From an uncultured Lachnospiraceae bacterium (lineage in GTDB: Bacteria > Bacillota > Clostridia > Lachnospirales > Lachnospiraceae): a stretch of 64,000 bases of DNA. The stretch's first letter is position 1. The number at the start of each line of letters is the position of its first letter. Below are positions 44,571 through 52,643 of the stretch, piece by piece. A program made the translations under genes and the position numbers. Under the pieces are notes generated by a model. The model did no database searches, had not been told where the DNA came from, and worked only from the letters and a program-made list of their open reading frames with translations. The stretch is taken from assembly GCA_947652735.1 (NCBI GenBank), contig CANTEG010000002.1, forward strand, positions 156,619-220,618, in the 5' to 3' direction.

Positions 44571-44587
44571 CATAGGATAAACCTATG
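44571..44587. promoter_or_regulatory. Palindrome CATAGGATAAACCTATG, candidate LysR operator (site 2)
   Basis: A perfect 6-5-6 inverted repeat, 78 bp before the LysE start, between the LysR and LysE genes. It shares ATAGGATAAA-C-TATG with site 1. The spacing suits LysR-type binding (dyad in a T-N11-A frame). An internal promoter for the exporter/aminotransferase part is likely. Confidence 0.55.
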
Positions 44588-44664
44588 GAAAAACATAAAA
44601 AACAGATATTACCTATTACATGACATTCCGTGCTAAGATATACAGACGGAAAGGGGGTATAAAA

Positions 44665-45249
44665 ATGCCGAGTTATGTATTAGGTAATTTTTTTATTTAT
44701 TCTGTCATCAATGCGTTTACACCAGGACCAGGGAACATCTTAGCGTTGAATACGATATCAAACTATGGATATAAAAAAGGCAGACCGCTTTTTTGGGGGA
44801 TTTTTGCAGGATATTATGTTGTGCAGGTTATATGTGCAGTTTTTGTGTTCGGAGTAAGTACCTTTTTGCCAAATATGCTTGGCATTATGAAATACATAGG
44901 AGCCGCCTATATTTTATGGTTGGCATTTCATATTGTCTTCAGTAAGCCATCCATAGATGATGAAGAAAAATCAGCGTCTTTTCTGAAAGGATTTTTGTTG
45001 CAGTTTGTCAATGTAAAAATATATTTATTCGGAATCACTGCATTGACAGGATATGTTACAGATTACAGCACTTCCTTATGGGTTTTGCTGCTGTTTGAAC
45101 TCATGATTGCAACAATCGGAACAATTGCAACACTCACATGGGTTGGAATGGGTATGCTGATACAAAAGGCATATCAAAAACATTATGGTGTAATTAATAT
45201 TATTCTTGCCCTAACCTTATTGGAGTGTGTATATAATATGCTGAAATAA
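44665..45249 (+). CDS. LysE/RhtB-family amino acid exporter
   Basis: 194 residues from the ATG at 44665 (AAGGGGG site upstream). About six hydrophobic helices; the FTPGPGNILALNTISNYG segment near residues 14-31 is the family signature (usually TPGPN...), and the C-terminal helices match. LysE/RhtB proteins export amino acids or derivatives by proton exchange. The LysR gene upstream recalls LysG-LysE, where the regulator senses the exported substrate. Linked to aminotransferases, so it may export their product. Confidence 0.9.
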   Translation: MPSYVLGNFFIYSVINAFTPGPGNILALNTISNYGYKKGRPLFWGIFAGYYVVQVICAVFVFGVSTFLPNMLGIMKYIGAAYILWLAFHIVFSKPSIDDEEKSASFLKGFLLQFVNVKIYLFGITALTGYVTDYSTSLWVLLLFELMIATIGTIATLTWVGMGMLIQKAYQKHYGVINIILALTLLECVYNMLK

Positions 45250-45301
45250 AAAAAGATACTGTTTATTAAAATTTATATGGTTTGAAAGGAAAAGAAAGAA
45301 G

Positions 45302-46429
45302 ATGAAGAAAATTCTTTTAGCTACTCCTACCATGCATACGGAGGAACGGCAGTATATTCAAAAGGCTTTTGATACAAATTGGATTTCACCATTAGGACCG
45401 AATGTAGATGAATTTGAAGATAAAGTGGCAGCTTATGTGGGAGCATCTTCTTCCGCTGCACTTTCATCTGGAACAGCGGCATTACATCTTTCAATTATTT
45501 TGGCAGGTGTAAAGGAAAATGATATTGTGTTTGTTCCTTCACTCACTTTTGCGGCAAGCGTCAATCCAATCAGATACGAGAAAGCAATTCCCGTTTTTAT
45601 TGATTCAGAACGTGACACATGGAATATGGATGTAGCGGCATTGAGGAAAGCGTTTGAAAAATATCCGCACCCCAAAGCTGTCATGGTTGTGCATTTGTAC
45701 GGAACATCAGCTAACATGGATGAAATATGCGCTCTTTGCAAGGAGCATCATGTTCCCTTGATTGAGGATGCGGCTGAATCGTTAGGAACCACATATAAAG
45801 GGAAAATGACGGGTACGTTTGGGGACTATGGAATTTATTCATTCAATGGAAACAAGATTATTACAACTTCAGGCGGAGGAACGTTAGTTGCAAAACAGGA
45901 AAAGGATGTGGAGAAAGCCCGGTTTTTATCCAAGCAGTCCCGTGATCCAGCCAGACACTATCAGCATTCTACGATTGGTTACAATTACAGAATGTCAAAT
46001 GTTGTTGCTGGAATAGGGTGCGGGCAGATGTTACATATTGAGGAGCATATACAGAAGAAACATGAAATTTATGAAGCGTACAAAGAAGCCTTTTCGGATA
46101 TAGAAGAGATAGAAATGAATCCGTTGAACAAGGATGGGATTGATAACAACTGGCTTTCCTGCATGACAATCTCACAAGGCAGCAGCGTAACACCAACGCA
46201 GGTTATGGATGTCTTAGATGCGGAAGGCATTGAAACAAGACCGATATGGAAGCCGATGCATTTACAGCCTGTATTTGAAGAATACGATTTTATTCAGGCA
46301 GAAGATGGATTAAGCGTAAGTGAAGATATTTTTAACAGAGGGCTTTGCCTGCCAAGCGATATTAAAAATACGAAAGAGGATATGGAACGCATTATTAAAA
46401 TCGTGCGGAAACAGTTTCGGCAGCAGTAA
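45302..46429 (+). CDS. DegT/DnrJ/EryC1/StrS-family aminotransferase
   Basis: 375 residues. Features of the sugar-aminotransferase branch of fold-type I PLP enzymes: SSGTAALHLSI (about 59-69), VHLYGTSANMDEI, the PLP Asp in IEDAAESLGTTYKGK, and the PLP-binding Lys in YSFNGNKIITTSGGG. Family members transfer an amino group to nucleotide-linked keto-sugars, though some act on other keto compounds. No other nucleotide-sugar gene is in this operon, so the substrate may be unusual. Followed 42 bp later by serC. Confidence 0.92.
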   Translation: MKKILLATPTMHTEERQYIQKAFDTNWISPLGPNVDEFEDKVAAYVGASSSAALSSGTAALHLSIILAGVKENDIVFVPSLTFAASVNPIRYEKAIPVFIDSERDTWNMDVAALRKAFEKYPHPKAVMVVHLYGTSANMDEICALCKEHHVPLIEDAAESLGTTYKGKMTGTFGDYGIYSFNGNKIITTSGGGTLVAKQEKDVEKARFLSKQSRDPARHYQHSTIGYNYRMSNVVAGIGCGQMLHIEEHIQKKHEIYEAYKEAFSDIEEIEMNPLNKDGIDNNWLSCMTISQGSSVTPTQVMDVLDAEGIETRPIWKPMHLQPVFEEYDFIQAEDGLSVSEDIFNRGLCLPSDIKNTKEDMERIIKIVRKQFRQQ

Positions 46430-46471
46430 AGTTACCGTTGCAAGCAAGGTAGAAGTATAGGAGGTTTTTTA

Positions 46472-47566
46472 ATGAGAAAAGTATATAATTTTTCTGCGGG
46501 TCCGGCTGTCTTGCCGGAGCCAGTCTTGCAGGAAGCGGCAGATGAAATGCTAAACTATAAGGGTAGTGGTATGTCCGTTATGGAAATCAGCCATCGTTCT
46601 TCCCTGTTCCAATCTATTATTGATGAAACGGAGCAGAATTTGCGCATACTTATGAAGATTCCGGATGATTATGCAGTTTTGTTTCTGCAAGGTGGGACTT
46701 CCCTGCAATTTTCTATGATTCCAATGAATTTTATGAGGAATGGAAAAGCAGATTATATCCTGACAGGATATTGGGCAAAGAAAGCGTATCAGGAGGCTAA
46801 GAGATATGGAGAAATTCATGTTGTAGCATCTTCAGAAGGAGATAACTTTTCCTATATCCCTGATTGCAGTGATTTGGAAATTTCACAGGATTCAGATTAT
46901 GTATATATGTGTGAAAATAATACGATTTATGGAACGAAATTTAAAGTCTGCCCTAACAGCAAGGGCAAGGTATTGATCAATGACATATCTTCTTGTTTTT
47001 TATCAGAACCGATGAATGTTTCAGATTATGGTATGCTTTTTGGAGGTGTGCAGAAAAATCTTGCGCCTGCTGGACTGGTTATTGTAATTATGTGTAAGGA
47101 CTTGATTTCTGAAACAGTCCTGCCCAACACGCCAACTATGCTACAATATAAAATCCATGCAGATAAAAAGTCGTTATACAATACGCCGCCGACTTACAAT
47201 ATCTATATGGTAGGTAAAGTGCTTAAATGGATTCAGTCATTAGGAGGCTTGGAGAAGATGAGGGAAATCAACGAAAGAAAAGCGGCAATTTTGTATGACT
47301 ATTTAGATTCCAGCTCATTGTTTTATGGTCTGTCAAATGTAAACAGCAGATCATTGATGAATGTAACTTTCCGTACAAAGTCGGATGCGGTTGATACGGA
47401 GTTTATAAAGCAGGCTGAAAAACATGGAATCATCAGCATAAAAGGTCATCGAGCGATTGGCGGAATGCGGGCAAGCCTATATAATGCCATGCCGGTTGAG
47501 GGTGTGCAGCATTTAGTTGATTTTATGCGTGAGTTTGAAAACGGTGGTGAATACTGTGAAAAATAG
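46472..47566 (+). CDS. serC: Phosphoserine aminotransferase
   Basis: 364 residues, usual length for SerC. Starts with YNFSAGPAVLPEPVLQEA and contains GTSLQFSMIPMNF, the phosphate/PLP-binding stretch, and DISSCFLSEP with VQKNLAPAGL, where Lys of QKN binds PLP. Normally it makes O-phosphoserine from 3-phosphohydroxypyruvate and glutamate, and also acts in PLP synthesis. No serA is adjacent here, unlike many serine operons, so this copy may serve the cluster's own pathway. GGAGG precedes the ATG. Confidence 0.93.
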   Translation: MRKVYNFSAGPAVLPEPVLQEAADEMLNYKGSGMSVMEISHRSSLFQSIIDETEQNLRILMKIPDDYAVLFLQGGTSLQFSMIPMNFMRNGKADYILTGYWAKKAYQEAKRYGEIHVVASSEGDNFSYIPDCSDLEISQDSDYVYMCENNTIYGTKFKVCPNSKGKVLINDISSCFLSEPMNVSDYGMLFGGVQKNLAPAGLVIVIMCKDLISETVLPNTPTMLQYKIHADKKSLYNTPPTYNIYMVGKVLKWIQSLGGLEKMREINERKAAILYDYLDSSSLFYGLSNVNSRSLMNVTFRTKSDAVDTEFIKQAEKHGIISIKGHRAIGGMRASLYNAMPVEGVQHLVDFMREFENGGEYCEK

Positions 47567-48743
47567 TGATATTTTTGAGAAAGATCGGGAGTATATTGTA
47601 CATACCTATAATCGGTTTCCAATAGCGTTAAAAAGTGGGCATGGGGCACATGCGGAAGACTTTGAGGGAAAGACATATATAGATTTCAGCAGTGGAATTG
47701 GGACAAACTCATTGGGATTTTGTAATGATGCATGGACTCAGGCTGTTGTTTCGCAGGTAAAACAATTACAGCATACCTCTAATTTGTTTTATACACTGCC
47801 GAATAGTCTTTTGGCAGAACGGCTATGTAAAATAACGGGATATTCTAAAGTTTTCTTCGGAAATTCTGGTGCAGAAGTAAATGAAGGTGCAATAAAACTT
47901 GCAAGAAAATATGGCAGGGAGGCAAGAGGGGAACAGTGCAATCGCATTATTACGCTGGAAAAATCCTTTCATGGTAGAACAATAACAACACTTTCAGCTA
48001 CGGGGCAAGACATATTTCACCAGAGTTTCTTTCCTTTTACAGAAGGTTTTTGTTATGTTCCAGCAAATAACAGTAGGGCATTGTATGAAAACGTGGATGA
48101 TACCGTGTGTGCGGTTATGATTGAACTTGTACAAGGTGAAAGCGGTGTGAATGTACTGGAAAAGGAATATGTAAAGCAAATTGAAAAAGTTTGCAGAGAA
48201 AAAAATATTTTACTTATTGTAGACGAAGTGCAGACTGGAATAGGAAGAACAGGCACATTTTTATGTAGTGAACAGTATGGAATATATCCGAATGTGATTA
48301 CTTTGGCAAAGGGACTGGGCGCAGGACTTCCAATCGGAGCAGTCCTCATGGATAAATTAACTGAAAATGTTTTTCAGGCAGGAGACCATGGCTCAACTTT
48401 TGGAGGAAATCCAATCGCTTGTGTAGGTGCAGTTGAAGTATTAAAACAAGTTGTCAATAAAGATTTTTTGGCCGATGTTAAATTTAAATCTGACTTTATG
48501 CATAAAAAATTATCTGCTATGCCTAATGTTACAGATGTATCAGGAATGGGATTGATGTTTGGGTTGTCTTTAAAAAAGAAATTGAGAGCAGGAGAAGTTG
48601 CAAAGAAGTGTGTGGAAAAAGGACTTTTGGTATTGACTGCCAAAGAAAAACTTCGGATTATGCCGCCACTGAATATTACAAAGGAGGAAATAGATGCAGG
48701 ACTTAATATTTTAAAAGCATGTTTATCAGATATATTACTGTAA
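47556..48743 (+). CDS. Acetylornithine aminotransferase-family enzyme (ArgD-like)
   Basis: 395 residues from the GTG at 47556, chosen because GGTGG lies 8 bp upstream and homology starts at YIVHTYNRFPIAL; it overlaps serC by 11 bp. Fold-type I class III aminotransferase: NSGAEVNEGAIKLARK, SFHGRTITTLSATGQ, VDEVQTGIGRTG (PLP Asp) and TLAKGLGAGLPIGA (PLP Lys in AKG) are typical of ArgD. The usual reaction is N-acetylornithine with 2-oxoglutarate. No arg genes are nearby; in this operon it may handle a different omega-amino acid. Confidence 0.9.
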   Translation: MKNSDIFEKDREYIVHTYNRFPIALKSGHGAHAEDFEGKTYIDFSSGIGTNSLGFCNDAWTQAVVSQVKQLQHTSNLFYTLPNSLLAERLCKITGYSKVFFGNSGAEVNEGAIKLARKYGREARGEQCNRIITLEKSFHGRTITTLSATGQDIFHQSFFPFTEGFCYVPANNSRALYENVDDTVCAVMIELVQGESGVNVLEKEYVKQIEKVCREKNILLIVDEVQTGIGRTGTFLCSEQYGIYPNVITLAKGLGAGLPIGAVLMDKLTENVFQAGDHGSTFGGNPIACVGAVEVLKQVVNKDFLADVKFKSDFMHKKLSAMPNVTDVSGMGLMFGLSLKKKLRAGEVAKKCVEKGLLVLTAKEKLRIMPPLNITKEEIDAGLNILKACLSDILL

Positions 48744-48902
48744 GTGCTTTCAGATAGCAGAAGAAAACTGCATATTTGATATGGCATTGAAAGAAATTAA
48801 TGCCGAAATTTCTGCCACGGGAAAGCAGGGGAATGAATGAAAGAAATATTATGCAGTAATTGTTCAAATTTTATGATGCAATACTCGTTTTCATGTAACA
48901 AT

Positions 48903-48948
48903 AAAAGGCACAGCACCCGGATTTTTATTCCGGAGGCTGTGCCTTTTA
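48903..48948. terminator. Bidirectional terminator between the aminotransferase operon and prs
   Basis: AAAAGGCACAGC (48903-48914) pairs with GCTGTGCCTTTT (48937-48948), with an inner CCGG/CCGG stem. Confidence 0.85.
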
Positions 48949-48973
48949 TTTATAAGGAAACCTGATTCGTAGT

Positions 48974-50182
48974 TTAGCTTAGGTCAGGTGCCTTGTAGTT
49001 CGGTGTGATTGTGCCGCATTCCTTGTACTCCTGAATACGTGCCTGAATACGCTCAGACTGGTCGAGGAGCTGGCTGATGGAAGCGTTGTGGTTGAGGTGG
49101 TCAATCAGTATGGCAATATATTTACTGAGGTCGGCAGAGTTGTACCACGGTCTTTCAAAAAGCTCAGGTCTTTGGTAAGTCAGGTTTGTGGTAATAACCT
49201 TTTCTATGATGCCGTCCTCATGGCATTTGTCAAAAATTTCCAATCCGTTGGTGAAAAGTCCGAAGGTTGCCAGTGCATAGACACGTTTTGCTTTGCGTCT
49301 TTTCAACTCGCGAGCCACATCAAGCATACTTTCACCCGAAGCAATCATGTCATCCACGATAATAACATCCTTGCCCTCCACGGAATCACCGAGGAATTCG
49401 TGGGCAACAATCGGATTTTTGCCGTTGACAATCGTAGTGTAGTCACGTCTCTTATAGAACATACCAACGTCAACACCTAAATGGTTGGCGAAGTAAATTG
49501 CCCTGTTCATGGCACCCTCGTCTGGGCTTATGACCATCATGTGTTCGCTGTCCAGCGTAAGGTCAGGTGTGGACATAAGGAGCGTTTTAATAAACTGATA
49601 TGTCGGCATAATATTTTCAAAACCATTACGCGGAATTGCATTTTGTACTCTTGGGTCATGGGCGTCGAAGGTAATGATGTTATCTACACCCATACCTACA
49701 AGCTCCTGAAGGGCAATTGCACAGTCAAGTGACTCGCGGCCATTGCGCTTGTGCTGCCTGCTCTCATAAAGGAATGGCATAATTACGGTAATCCTGTTTG
49801 ACTTGCCGCCGATTGCAGCAATGACACGCTTTAAGTCCGAGTAATGGTCGTCTGGTGACATCATGTTTGTCTCACCGCAGATAGAATACGTAATGTTGTG
49901 GTTTACGACATCGACTAACAGATAAAGGTCTGTTCCGCGGACGGACTCTGATAATGTTCCTTTTGCTTCACCTGAACCAAAACGCGGGCAGGCGGATTTT
50001 AAAAGATAAGAATCTTTCTCATAGCCTGCAAAGGTTATATTATCCTTGTGCTCGTGGTGTCTTTGCGCTCTCCATTTGGCGATGTAGCTGTCCACCTTTT
50101 CGCCTAAAGGCATGCAGCTCTGCAATGGTATAATACCCAACTTTCCTACAGGTACGTTAATAAGGTTACTTGAATCTGGCAT
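48974..50182 (-). CDS. prs: Ribose-phosphate pyrophosphokinase
   Basis: 402 residues, longer than the roughly 315-residue bacterial PrsA. The PRPP loop VIIVDDMIASGES, the ribose-5-phosphate contact FDAHDPRVQNAI and SPDEGAMNRA show the fold is complete. It makes PRPP from ribose 5-phosphate and ATP for nucleotides, NAD, histidine and tryptophan. The extra N-terminal length (about 60-70 residues) and inserted segments match the longer class found in Clostridia. GGAGGG precedes the ATG. nadB-nadC, which need PRPP, lie a few kilobases away. Confidence 0.93.
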   Translation of the reverse strand: MPDSSNLINVPVGKLGIIPLQSCMPLGEKVDSYIAKWRAQRHHEHKDNITFAGYEKDSYLLKSACPRFGSGEAKGTLSESVRGTDLYLLVDVVNHNITYSICGETNMMSPDDHYSDLKRVIAAIGGKSNRITVIMPFLYESRQHKRNGRESLDCAIALQELVGMGVDNIITFDAHDPRVQNAIPRNGFENIMPTYQFIKTLLMSTPDLTLDSEHMMVISPDEGAMNRAIYFANHLGVDVGMFYKRRDYTTIVNGKNPIVAHEFLGDSVEGKDVIIVDDMIASGESMLDVARELKRRKAKRVYALATFGLFTNGLEIFDKCHEDGIIEKVITTNLTYQRPELFERPWYNSADLSKYIAILIDHLNHNASISQLLDQSERIQARIQEYKECGTITPNYKAPDLS

Positions 50183-50236
50183 TTTTTTCCCTCCATAGAT
50201 TGTAAATCATTTTGCGTAAGCAAAATTGACTGCCTG

Positions 50237-51274
50237 TTAAGTGTTTGAGGTAATTGTTTTTTTCCTCTTTTGGTATCTTATATTATCACCATACATGTAA
50301 AATACGGTGTAATCAGCAATTATCCGTGACACGATACGCTCGGAATATCGTTCGCGCAGCCCTGTCATTGTGAGATTGGATGATATTAGTGTGGATAAAC
50401 CTTTTATGCTGCGCTGGTTTATAATTTCAAACAATTGGGAGAGGACAAAATTATTTGTCAGCTCCGTACCTAAATCATCAATAATCAGTAATTCACTATT
50501 GTATATATACTTATATAATTCTGCAAGCTCAGTTTTTTGATTCATAACATAGCCCGACAAAATATTTTCAAAAAGCTCATTGGCGGACAGATAAAGAACG
50601 GAATGCCCGTTGTCAAGAAGCTCTTTTGCAATGCAGTTTGTAAGAAAGGTTTTTCCCATGCCCGTCTCACCGTACATTAAAATGTTTCCACGGTCACGTT
50701 CTTTCGTCTCAAAGGATTTTGTAAATTCCTTTGAACGCTTGATAATGTTTCCCATATTTTCGTGAGGCGAAAATTGCTGGTCTTTCTTTTCCTTGCTGTA
50801 GTATGACATATCAAAGGTATCAAAATTTTCCTGTTCAAGAACCTTGTTCAAATTAGAAGAAAGATATAATGCATCTATAATCTGATTTGTAAAGCAGGTA
50901 CATTTCCTGACTGGACTTGCGGTTGCTTTGTCCTCTGAATCCACATAGCCTGTATCATGGCAAAGCTTGCAGGTATAAATCGGCTCTAAGTAGTCTAAAG
51001 GATAGCCGTGCTTTTTAAGAAGTGCTTCCTTTTCCTGCCGTAAGGCACGGTTGGTATTTTTAATGTCTTCGGTATTTTGTTTGTTGGCAGCATTTGTTAC
51101 CCTGCTTCGTGCCGCCTCAATATATAATGATGTGGATGTATGCTCTATTTCCTCGATGCGGGGAATCAGGGAATAAATCTGTTCCCGTCTTTGTTGGAGC
51201 AGACGTTTGTTTTCCAGTCTTCTTTTCTCATAGCCGCGAAGAATTTCTTCGATGTTAAGTGAGCTGTAATTCAT
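50237..51274 (-). CDS. DnaC/DnaI-like helicase loader ATPase
   Basis: 345 residues. Residues 1-95 are helical; C102, C105, C125 and C127 (TCKLC ... KCTC) form a likely zinc site, as in Bacillus DnaI. The AAA+ core has Walker A GETGMGKT (202-209), Walker B LLIIDDLG and a sensor-like SSNLT. It would load the replicative helicase onto DNA with DnaD. Stop/start junction with the upstream dnaD-like gene overlaps by one base, showing an operon. Confidence 0.9.
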   Translation of the reverse strand: MNYSSLNIEEILRGYEKRRLENKRLLQQRREQIYSLIPRIEEIEHTSTSLYIEAARSRVTNAANKQNTEDIKNTNRALRQEKEALLKKHGYPLDYLEPIYTCKLCHDTGYVDSEDKATASPVRKCTCFTNQIIDALYLSSNLNKVLEQENFDTFDMSYYSKEKKDQQFSPHENMGNIIKRSKEFTKSFETKERDRGNILMYGETGMGKTFLTNCIAKELLDNGHSVLYLSANELFENILSGYVMNQKTELAELYKYIYNSELLIIDDLGTELTNNFVLSQLFEIINQRSIKGLSTLISSNLTMTGLRERYSERIVSRIIADYTVFYMYGDNIRYQKRKKTITSNT

Positions 51275-52386
51275 TATTGGTTAACCTCTTTCAAGAATAA
51301 ATCTTCCATTTCCGTAAGTTCATTGTCCAGCCTTGTCTGTTTGAAATTATTGAAGCTTACAGCGGAGGAAGAAGTCTGAAGCTTGCGGTTGTTTCTTGCA
51401 ATAAATGCTGCATCCAACCGTTCAACATCATCAATTGTCTTGACTCCGTTTTTATGCCAGTTTTCAAGAATACCATTTATGTATGCAAAGTTGGCAGAGC
51501 TTGGTCTTGCCTCTATGGCACGGTTACATGCGTACTCAATAAGCTGGGAAGGAAATCCGAAATCCTTGCTCCATGTATTGATGTATGCAATTTCAATATT
51601 GGTAGGGTAAGCCCTGCGGATACCAAGTGCCTTGAAAACAATCTTTGTTATTCCGTTGGTGACAAGTGATTGTTCCTTCGCCTGCTGTCTCGTTTTAATT
51701 CCGTCCTGGTACCAGGCAATGGCAACGGCTTCCATGTATCGGCAGTTTTTCTTGTTCATGGTCGTACAATACTCAATCAGGTACTCAAACAAATCAACGC
51801 TGAATTTAAGGTCATCATATATGTACATAAGACTTTCCGTATCCCGTGCGGAAATTTGCTTACCGAACAATGTCTCAACCTGATAAACGATATCTGCCCA
51901 GTCATCATCGTTTTGCTTGGAATCCATTGCCGCCCTGGAAAGCTTATGTTTTACAGGCGTAACCATGCTGACGGTATCAGACATATCAGCGGTAGCCGCT
52001 GTTTCAGGTGTGTTGTCAAGTGGCTCGTCCGTTACGGTTGTCCTCAAAATAGATACGGCATCGGAAGCGAGCTTTGACTCACTTGGTGCAGGGTGAAGTG
52101 GCAACAAAACAATACCGTTCAGATTTCCTTTTCCATCGTAGTTAAGCTTCAGTACATTTTGACCAATCCAATATTTAATTGCACGACATATATCGTTTTC
52201 AGTAAGATTAAAATGGTCTGCGATTTCTGCAACAGTAATGGAAGTATTGTTACTGAGAAGTCTTACAAGATACAGATATACCTTAACAAACTCCCCATTG
52301 GCATCTGTCATGTAGTAGTCAATAAAAAAGTTGGAAATCGAAGAATAAGTCTCACTATTTTCAGTTGAAATAGTTATAGTTTTCAT
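51274..52386 (-). CDS. DnaD-like replication initiation protein
   Basis: 370 residues from the ATG at 52386, preceded by GAGGGG; the open frame extends further but upstream bases contain the promoter. The N-terminal winged helix (about 15-95; TVAEIADHFNLTENDICRAIKYW) and a C-terminal DnaD domain (about 175-340) with NIEYINTWSKDFGFPSQLIEYACN are recognisable. DnaD proteins remodel origin DNA and help load the helicase; this one is operonic with the DnaI-like gene. The linker (about 110-170) is disordered and Asp/Thr-rich. Confidence 0.88.
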   Translation of the reverse strand: MKTITISTENSETYSSISNFFIDYYMTDANGEFVKVYLYLVRLLSNNTSITVAEIADHFNLTENDICRAIKYWIGQNVLKLNYDGKGNLNGIVLLPLHPAPSESKLASDAVSILRTTVTDEPLDNTPETAATADMSDTVSMVTPVKHKLSRAAMDSKQNDDDWADIVYQVETLFGKQISARDTESLMYIYDDLKFSVDLFEYLIEYCTTMNKKNCRYMEAVAIAWYQDGIKTRQQAKEQSLVTNGITKIVFKALGIRRAYPTNIEIAYINTWSKDFGFPSQLIEYACNRAIEARPSSANFAYINGILENWHKNGVKTIDDVERLDAAFIARNNRKLQTSSSAVSFNNFKQTRLDNELTEMEDLFLKEVNQ

Positions 52387-52420
52387 TGCAATCTTTCCCC
52401 TCTGGATTTCATTCATTGGC

Positions 52421-52448
52421 ATTATAACATAGGGATTTTTTATTTCAA
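52421..52448 (-). promoter_or_regulatory. Promoter of the dnaD-dnaI operon
   Basis: On the minus strand TTGAAA (complement of 52443-52448), a 16-bp spacer and TATAAT (complement of 52421-52426). Confidence 0.8.
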
Positions 52449-52483
52449 GAGAACGTCTTTTCGATAAGCAAAAAAGGAAGAAA

Positions 52484-52510
52484 TGTGGAAAATGTGGAAA
52501 ATGTGGATGG
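52484..52510 (-). promoter_or_regulatory. Three contiguous DnaA-box-like 9-mers upstream of the dnaD promoter
   Basis: Plus-strand TGTGGAAAA (52484-52492), TGTGGAAAA (52493-52501) and TGTGGATGG (52502-52510) follow each other without gap. On the minus strand the first two read TTTTCCACA, fitting the relaxed DnaA box TTWTNCACA. They end 36 bp from the -35 box of the dnaD operon. Confidence 0.5.
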
Positions 52511-52590
52511 GATGTTACCATAATTTTGCCGTATTAGATTATTTGTTGAATTATGTGATAGTGATACGTGAGTTATGTAAACAAAAAAAT

Positions 52591-52628
52591 ACAGAGCCAT
52601 TCGGTGATTTCAACGTGAATGGCTCTGT
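52591..52628 (-). terminator. Terminator after murC
   Basis: ACAGAGCCATTC (52591-52602) pairs with GAATGGCTCTGT (52617-52628); on the minus strand it is followed by a long run of T. Confidence 0.85.
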
Positions 52629-52643
52629 GGATATTGTGGATAA
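52626..52643 (-). promoter_or_regulatory. Two contiguous DnaA boxes next to the murC stop
   Basis: Plus-strand TGTGGATAT (52626-52634) and TGTGGATAA (52635-52643) are the complements of ATATCCACA and the perfect DnaA box TTATCCACA. They abut the murC stop codon. Confidence 0.5.

Noticed and set aside
48837-48963. Small ORF beginning MKEILCSNCSNF after the ArgD-like gene
   Set aside because: It reads through the bidirectional terminator hairpin, has a weak ribosome site and no recognisable family; probably chance.
52484-52643. Chromosome origin (oriC)
   Set aside because: DnaA-like boxes are present, but no dnaA/dnaN and no clear DNA-unwinding element; a regulatory cluster is the safer reading.
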